A stretch of DNA of 64,000 nt from Strigamia acuminata (taxonomy: Eukaryota; Arthropoda; Chilopoda; Geophilomorpha; Linotaeniidae), in assembly GCA_949358305.1 (NCBI GenBank), contig OX442316.1, positions 18,662,001-18,726,000 on the forward strand. The letters run 5' to 3'. The stretch's first letter is position 1. Each line of letters begins with the position of its first letter. Below the pieces are notes generated by a model. That model worked only from the letters and a program-made list of their open reading frames with translations, searched no databases and was not told the origin of the DNA. Shown one piece after another: positions 58,014-64,000 of this stretch. Position numbers and translations under genes: made by a program.

Positions 58014-58564
58014 AGTTTGGCTACTTCTCCTTTTACATACTATGCTAACACGTATCCACTTGTGACTCTCCTCAACAATACACTTGCGTGTATATCAAAT
58101 GGAAGTATTCGATTTGTTTGTGCAAGAGACTAAAAAAAAAACCAAACCAACATTAAATTATAATTAAAATTAATATAATTAGTTACTCGGTTGAAAAAAT
58201 GATTAAAGAAGTAAAGCACCTGTAAATATACAAGCAGCAAACACCGCGGTAACAATTCCCAATGCCAAAATTAGTATGTATCCAGACAATAGTCAAGTTT
58301 TAATCGTTTCATGCCGAAATATAAAACTTTCTTGAACACAAAGTACAAGATTACTCAAGCAATAAAGTATAAATTGCAAAAAAATATTTTAACCAAATTT
58401 TGTACAATGTTTCAGTTAAATTTCACCATGCTCACTCTATCGAGACAAGTTTGATGGTTTGTTGATACCAATTCTCTTTGCAAAATTCAGACATTTCTAC
58501 AAACAGGAGTGACTCAACAATATAATTAATTAAAATTAAAATTACACTTTATAAATGAATTTAC

Positions 58565-59850
58565 CTTAAATATCGATGAAGTCCCATTATATTCCGTTCT
58601 GCTAACACTCTCGAAGAACACATAAGCGACCAGTAAACCGCTAAATACAGAGATACAACTTCAGATAAGAACGTAACCTACAAAGACGCTTCAATTCATT
58701 ACCTCATGTAGTAGAAAGTATCCGCAGCTACGTTCCCATTTAAAATGATCCGAGATATAAAACTTTCTTTCAATTTCTCTAAATTATTCGTGTTATCTGT
58801 CCACGAGAAAAATTTGTCAAATTAAAAACTATTAAACAAAGTACTAAATGTATGTAAACATCAAATTCCACCTCTCTGGTCCTTTGACAACAATGTGCAG
58901 CCATGTGAAAAAGCAGAAAAGCAAACTAATCCTGATGCACGAACTACAAACATAAAAATAAATGTCAGACACTAATCTTCGAACCATAAATTTAGTCTTT
59001 CGTTTTTCCAACTTACTTTGTTGAAAGTTCTTTGGTGCGGCTTCACCTTCTTCCAAAATGTATTCAAAATGTATTTAAAGTACACTTACAAAGTGATTAT
59101 TTCTCCAACTGAACACGCCGATGGAACGCAAATTCCTGTACTAACTGTAGAGTTGGATAAATATAAATGAAAATCCTAAAAAGCAAAAACAAATTTCAGT
59201 TCATCTATAATCGGAAAATTGAAACCAGTCTTATTCAAACTTATTTAGGAGAAAATTCCCCAATTCATTATGCACACTTCATCAATTCGTATGAAAAATG
59301 TCAATTTGACCCCAATATTGAATATCGTTATAAAAGTAACGGAAAATATATATATCAGATAAACTCAAATCCTAATCACTAGGTGCATTCAATTCTAAAT
59401 GGTTTTCCCCGTTTTCCCACACAGGATGTAGACGCATTTGACGTCACATTTCGGAAATCGGAAAACCGTTTTCATGAAAACCAGAAAATCGTGGTTTTCA
59501 AATCGTTTTCCCGGCCGCCATTTTGTAATCGAATAAATCGGCGCGTCGAATGCGGCCAATTTTCGGGCGCATTTGCGCGATCGAAAGCTGCCGATTTTGG
59601 CCGGATCTGTGCTCAATGTTTAAAACCGTTTTCATCGTTTTCGGAAAACGATGAAAAACGGTTTTTGAAATCACTTTTAGAATTGAATGCACCTATTGAG
59701 ATGTATAAAATAGAGTATACAGTAAAGCTTGCACATCCCTTACAAAAACGTACTATTTACCTGAATGCTTTTAGTATTCATCAATATGTCCGTTAAAATA
59801 ATACATTTCCTCGTACAGTGCCAGCAGGAAGCATCACACTGAAACCCTAT
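58565..59850 (-). pseudogene. NRF-6-like (acyltransferase-3 family) fragment, copy 2, inverted
   Basis: Minus-strand pieces, upstream to downstream. 59811-59846 contains MLPAGTVRGN, the style of the NRF domain. 59092-59178 reads DFHLYLSNSTVSTGICVPSA, then CSVGEIITL. Coding-like pieces at 58910-59050 match copy 1. 58703-58778 reads 'SFISRIILNGNVAADTFYYM', joined in frame to 58565-58640, 'SGLLVAYVFFESVSRTEYNG'. NG..AADTFYYMSGLL is the acyltransferase-3 first membrane-segment signature. The NRF exon lacks 11 bases at its 3' end relative to copy 1, and about 245 bp present in copy 1 is deleted. The MITE at 59382-59693 sits among these pieces. The order of the 59811 piece relative to the others is odd and suggests rearrangement. 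No complete reading frame could be built. Confidence 0.6.
59382..59693. mobile_element. 312-bp MITE with TA target duplication
   Basis: Ends ggtgcattcaattctaaa (59382-59399) and its exact inverse ...tttagaattgaatgcacc (ending 59693), 18 bp perfect, flanked by TA on both sides (59380-59381 and 59694-59695). The interior has repeated aaccgttttcat/atgaaaacgg phrases that extend the foldback. It encodes nothing. Confidence 0.85.
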
Positions 59851-60109
59851 TTAATAAAGAAATATTTACCACAACAAAAAATTAATAAATAAAAATAAAT
59901 ATCTTAGTTTGAAAAGCCCAAATCATGCAAATACGAAAGCAGACGAGTTTTGCATGAATCAGCGATGTTTGTTTTCTCGAGAGAAAAATTTAAGCCTAAT
60001 CCGTAGCGAGTTAGTTGTTCACCCGCCGCATTCAAAAAAAGAGAAATTGCCAATTGTTGCCGTCCATTTTTTTTAGTGCTTGCAAAATAAAATTAATGAT
60101 ATTTAGCAA

Positions 60110-60360
60110 ACAAAAATTTTAAAATGTACTAATAACTTTTAATAAACGAGATATAATTATTGTCTTTGTCTAAATAAATTTTTAACGTAATTCTACGAGA
60201 ATTCATTGGTTTCAATCGCTTTACACTCGCGTTAACTCAATGTTTTCTATCGTTAAAAGGCATTTAAATCGTTGGACATTTGAAACACACATACCTGGAT
60301 TATCATTCACTTCACCGCATTGCATTGACGCAAAATACTGGTTTGTAATATGAAATAAAC
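60110..60360. repeat. Segment directly repeated from 51140-51400
   Basis: Shares 'attgtctttgtctaaat', 'tttaaatcgttggacatttg' and 'cctggattatcattcacttc' with the segment at 51140-51400, in the same order and orientation, with small deletions. It carries a second copy of the small minus-strand CGEVNDNP exon piece but not the EGF exon. Confidence 0.75.
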
Positions 60361-60519
60361 TCACCTGATTTTAGGTGTAGAATTCAAACTCACGTCGCAA
60401 ATTTTTAGCTGAAACGCGCGTGCGCAGAGTTAATAACTTTACAGCCAATCAAAACGGTTCCAATATTTACATGCAAATATATTTAAATTTTTTTTCTTTT
60501 TCTTTTCTTTCAACAAATA

Positions 60520-60785
60520 TAAAAAATATAAATCACTTTTTCAAAAATATGAAAAAATATAAAAAATATAAATCACTTTTTCAAAAATATGAAAAAATAT
60601 AAAAAATATAAATCACTTTTTCAAAAATGTGAAAAAATATAGAAAATATAAATCACTTTTTCAAAAATATGAAAAAATATAAAAAATACAAATCACTTTT
60701 TCAAAAATATGAAAAAATATAAAAAATACAAATCACTTTTTCAAAAATATGAAAAAATATAAGAAATATAAATCACTTTTTCATC
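60520..60785. repeat. 40-bp AT-rich minisatellite, about 6.5 copies
   Basis: Unit 'tcaaaaatatgaaaaaatat' plus 'aaaaaatataaatcactttt', repeated back to back with few changes. There are no spacers. Confidence 0.95.
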
Positions 60786-60899
60786 AACCAATACATCGCT
60801 TTCAGTATTTTTAACTCACAACCGTGACGGACTCGCACTCCCAAGATCTTCCTCCGGGCTTCAACGATGATCGGGCGAAGATGGACTAGTTAATGCCGG

Positions 60900-61043
60900 A
60901 ATACGATATACTATTAGACAGCGTTTCCTTGCACGATAAGGAACCCGGTTGCTGGCTTTTATAAACGATATTGCCAATTCCCTGTCGTCTTGCAAACAGT
61001 CTATTCGAGAATCGTTACTCCGTAAACTGGAATTTGATACTAC

Positions 61044-61075
<32 letters not shown>

Positions 61076-62125
61076 CTTTATTAAAACCACCTACATTTTT
61101 CACAACCATTTTTTTGAATTATCATTACCAGAACTAACTCCAAGATGATTGACTCGCCTCAGTGGGAAGTCGAGGCATCAATTCCCTGCGCAAATTCACT
61201 CCATTGTAACTACAATTAAGCCCGATTTGTCTGCAACAAACTTACCCAATTAAAGATGTGATTTCGTAAAGCTCCTGCGGCCTCCTCGATACTAGTCCCA
61301 CTTCCTCCTTACTCGTTTCCGTTCCGAAGACCCCATGAGCAAGTAGCACAACGTATCTGCAATATCTAATCAAAAAAATAAATCAATCGGTTCAATTATT
61401 AGTTAACCTGCAGTTTCACGTCAAAACATTGTTAAGTAATCGATGACTAGCAATTTCCTGCAACACTTTCGGATCTTGCTGCTAATTATCGACCAGTCGG
61501 AAAAAGCATAAACAAACACTTTCTACAGATTTCTTATCCTGATGAGTCAATCTGGCACTAAGTAAGCGCATAGAATTGGCAACAAAATGGAATTCATCCG
61601 CGCTGATGTTCTGACAAACGTTTGCTGTCACCGCTAGGGCCGCTCGCTGAGCATTTCCATTTATGGAGAAGAAATCGAAATACGTTAAGCACGCTTGAAC
61701 TCCATGCTGGAAAATTTAAATAAAAACAAAACCAAAACAATCAATCACTGAATACCAATCGAAACACTCTCGCTTACCGCTTGCAGAATGGCTTTACTGT
61801 GTTAAGAGTCGTGTGTTAGTCGCGCCTTGGCATAAACAACCGATCATAAATCCTATTACCATATCAAAATTATGTTCCATCGAGAGGAGTGTAATGAGAG
61901 CAGGCACAACTTGTTTAACGGGAAAACCAGCCAACGAGCAATTGGCACATTTCAGTTGCTGACCTTCATCCCCGCTAGCTTGCAGACCTTGCAAAAGTTG
62001 CTGAGCTTTATTAAAGCCTGCAAAATCAATTGTCAATAAAAAAAAATCATAAACAGCAAAAATCTATTAAATCACTTGTGGTGTTGCCCATGTCGTCTGA
62101 TTCACTATCACCTGACGTTACCATT
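60900..62125 (-). pseudogene. Decayed TRIP12-like E3 ubiquitin ligase gene fragment
   Basis: Minus strand. 61860-62017 reads [20 protein letters not shown], then a shortened piece, then [20 protein letters not shown] and NFDM. A fragment near 61790 keeps KAILQA. 61480-61706 reads [11 protein letters not shown] and [15 protein letters not shown], then [20 protein letters not shown] followed by a TAG. 61246-61365 keeps IADTLCYLL and, in another frame, RRPQELYEITSLIG. About 60900-61040 keeps DRELAISFIK. This is the ARM-repeat to mid region of TRIP12, a HECT ubiquitin ligase. An internal deletion after DEGQQL, a nonsense codon after LVDN and at least two frameshifts show that it is dead. Introns are retained, so it arose as a DNA copy. 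The WWE and HECT domains are missing. Confidence 0.75.
61050..61073 (+). repeat. (AAAAC)n microsatellite
   Basis: Five copies of AAAAC/CAAAA. Confidence 0.9.
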
Positions 62126-62299
62126 GCCGAAGCTCAACGGGTCGAACCAGAGGCTACAAATAAATAAAATCAAAGTAAACAAAAACGATTCCATTTTCAT
62201 CGCAGCAGACAAAAAAGAAAAAACAAATTTAACAAAGAAAAATCAATCCAAAGATCAAAACTCGATATCGGCGTTTACCTTTCCAGTCGTACTTGTGCG

Positions 62300-62500
62300 G
62301 TTCCTTGATCCGGAAATGGAAACCAGCGCCGATAACGGACATCGAGACGGATTTAGAAACCAGCGACGTCAACGAAAATTGAAAGTAGCGCCACCACCGG
62401 AAATGGAAACTAGCGCCACCACTGGAAATAGAAACTAGCGCCGACAACGGACATCGAGATGGATACAGAAACCAGCGCCGACCGGAAACTACCGCCGAAA
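62300..62500 (+). repeat. Short tandem repeat with 'gaaactagcgcc' units
   Basis: Repeated 'ggaaatggaaac(c/t)agcgcc' followed by 'accacc' or 'gacaacggacatcgaga', about six irregular copies. No coding sense recognised. Confidence 0.8.
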
Positions 62501-62669
62501 TGTTTGTTTTTGTTTGTGTATTATTGAAATTTTGTTTGTGTTTTGTTTGTTTGTGTTGTATTTGTGTTGTATTTGCTTTTCAAACACTGACGGTGTTACT
62601 CGTGCACGGGGCCCCTGCAACTATGCGCTCTTCAAAACACATTCTCTTCTTCATTTTTTTTTGTTTCTT

Positions 62670-62805
62670 CTTCGTTTTTATTTTCTTTTCTTCGTTTTTC
62701 TTTTCTCTTCTTCGTTTTTCTTTTCTCTTCTTCGTTTTTCTTTTCTCTTCTTCGTTTTTCTTTTCTTTTCTTCGTTTTTCTTTTCTTTTCTTCGTTTTTC
62801 CTTTT
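62670..62805. repeat. 20-bp pyrimidine minisatellite
   Basis: Six or so copies of ttttctcttcttcgtttttc. Confidence 0.95.
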
Positions 62806-62859
62806 CCTTCGTTCTTCATTTTTCTTTGTTTTTCTTCGTTCGTCTTCTTCGTTCGTCTT

Positions 62860-63145
62860 CTACTTCGTTCTACTTCGTTCTTCTTCATTTTGCTTCGTTC
62901 TACTTCGTTCTTCTTCATTTTGCTTCGTTCTACTTCGTTCTTCTTCATTTTGCTTCGTTCTACTTCGTTCTTCTTCATTTTGCTTCGTTCTACTTCGTTC
63001 TTCTTCATTTTGCTTCGTTCTACTTCGTTCTTCTTCATTTTGCTTCGTTCTACTTCGTTCTTCTTCATTTTGCTTCGTTCTACTTCGTTCTTCTTCATTT
63101 TGCTTCGTTCTACTTCGTTCTTCTTCATTTTGCTTCGTTCTTCTT
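62860..63145. repeat. 30-bp minisatellite, about nine copies
   Basis: Unit 'tacttcgttcttcttcattt' plus 'tgcttcgttc', nearly perfect. Because the unit length is a multiple of three, several frames on both strands stay open, giving apparent repeat proteins such as (KMKKNEVERS)n. These are unlikely to be genes. Confidence 0.95.
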
Positions 63146-63640
63146 TGTTTTTTTCGTTCTTCATGAAATACATGGGATGCTGTATTCCCGCGTCTCTGGG
63201 AAGCGTCTCGCATTCCACGAACGTGTGCAGAAACGAGCTGAGTTTCTCACCCGTGTTGGTCAAGCTATATACACAAATTACGATAACTTATTTGTTCTAA
63301 ATTTCACTTATCTGCATTTACATCGATGTCTAATCGTAGTCGACCTTGTTTATCCATTTCTTTTGCTTCGATGCAAAACGAGGAACCAAAAACGGCGCAT
63401 AAAAACTAGCAAATAAAATTAGATTGTACCAGTAATTCTATTCTAGTAATGGTTAAGTCCGAATTTTCCTACATTTTAGACAATGCTTTCCGGAAATCTT
63501 CTAATTCGTCTCACACGCCCGCGTCCAATTGCGTCGCAGCAAACGCGAATGAAATGATGTCTCTATGATGTCTCTCTTGGAGCGACGTCTACTTCGGAAC
63601 GCTCACGTTCACATTACTTCCTGTTGCCACGACTAAATGC

Positions 63641-63713
63641 TTAGGGAACGCCGCCGTGCCGTAATTCCTGAGTTATAAATTTAAAAATAAATTTAAATAA
63701 ATAAATAAATAGA

Positions 63714-63748
<35 letters not shown>

Positions 63749-63871
63749 ATACAACTCGCAAACCGACGTCCACCTGTTTTCTTTGACGGCTTCACCGCAT
63801 TGCGCATCACCATCAGTGACCCAGTGCACGAAATCGACGTCTGCATCCAAATCGTTTCCTTTGCTGACCAT
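63641..63871 (-). CDS. Small unidentified frame, exon-like 5' part
   Basis: From ATG at 63869-63871 the frame reads MVSKGNDLDADVDFVHWVTD, then GDAQCGEAVKENR, and reaches a possible GTGGAC donor near 63777 before running into (TAAA)n. The first 30 or so residues look protein-like. The phrase QCGE also begins the minus-strand exon pieces at about 51350 and 60315, with the same bases (caatgcggtgaag). I do not recognise a family. Confidence 0.2.
63686..63752 (+). repeat. (AAAT)n microsatellite
   Basis: About sixteen AAAT/TAAA units with one change (taga). Confidence 0.95.
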
Positions 63872-64000
63872 TTTGGAGAATAAAATATTCTCATCTTCTC
63901 TCTCGCTTCAGCCGGCGATGTCTCATGTTCGTCCCTTCCCTTCTGCTCGGCAGAGCCGGTGATCGTTCCATGTCGTTCGATTCTGGCTTGGAGAATTTTC

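Larger units (their letters stand above)
52386..58044. mobile_element. Outer DNA transposon with 31-bp inverted ends, possibly P-like
   Basis: The ends catagtatgtaaaaggagaa... (52386-52416) and its exact inverted copy (58014-58044) match for 31 bases. They are flanked by the same seven bases, CTAACAC, at 52379-52385 and 58045-58051, a target-site duplication. A 31-bp terminal repeat starting CA is reminiscent of P elements, which usually make 8-bp duplications. The + strand frame at about 52850-53214 resembles the C-terminal end of a transposase. The element is filled by the MULE at 53258-57671. The alternative is one large element whose second set of inverted repeats is internal. Confidence 0.65.

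Noticed and set aside
60520-63145. Regular direct repeats that could suggest a CRISPR array
   Set aside because: The units are back to back with no unique spacers, and the DNA is eukaryotic.
62500-63416. Long + strand frames of 266 and 300 codons and - strand frames of 117 and 227 codons
   Set aside because: They consist of translated 20-bp and 30-bp minisatellites and overlap one another; nothing outside the repeats looks like protein.

Overview
This is animal nuclear DNA: AT-rich, with short exons, GT-AG introns, many simple repeats and several transposons. The main gene has the exon layout of arthropod Dscam, including the split second and third Ig domains. I therefore favour an arthropod, probably not an insect, because the exon arrays of insect Dscam1 are missing. 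The species cannot be named from the window.

Layout. 1-7544: non-coding, with a decayed hAT-like repeat and a small TA-flanked element. 7545-9274: a two-exon macrophage-expressed-gene-1 (perforin-2)-like gene, open and apparently intact, on the + strand. 11798-41834: 36 consecutive exons of a Dscam-family cell-surface receptor (Ig2 to Ig10, six FN3 domains, a membrane segment and a cytoplasmic tail). Every splice phase agrees and there is no frameshift in about 1,885 codons. The Ig1 and signal-peptide exons are not in the window, so the MPEG1-like gene probably lies inside a Dscam 5' intron. The most interesting point in Dscam is a pair of neighbouring 288-nt exons that each encode a whole Ig7-type domain. 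They are candidates for mutually exclusive splicing at the site where insects carry the exon 9 array.

43095-64000 is very different: a graveyard of gene fragments and mobile DNA. It holds a decayed LRP/megalin-like gene (43095-46283, +), three 324-bp hairpin repeats (46317-47230), and an NRF-6/acyltransferase-3-like fragment (47302 onward, +). That fragment is interrupted by a 3.3-kb foldback structure (47780-51130). The loop of the foldback carries nine 118-128-bp units with CTCF-like and CRE-like motifs. Next come a fibrillin-like EGF exon (-), a three-level transposon nest (52386-58044), an inverted second NRF-6-like fragment (58565-59850, -), a 312-bp MITE and a decayed TRIP12-like E3 ligase gene (60900-62125, -). 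The end is minisatellite DNA.

The nest consists of an outer element with 31-bp inverted ends and a 7-bp target duplication. Inside it sits a MULE with an intact 1,081-codon transposase fused to a Ulp1-type protease and a PHD-like finger. Inside the MULE is a 321-bp TA-inserting MITE.

The flawless Dscam reading frame is an internal control: the frameshifts and stops in the LRP-like and TRIP12-like genes are unlikely to be sequencing errors. All family calls come from reading motifs by eye; no database search was run.
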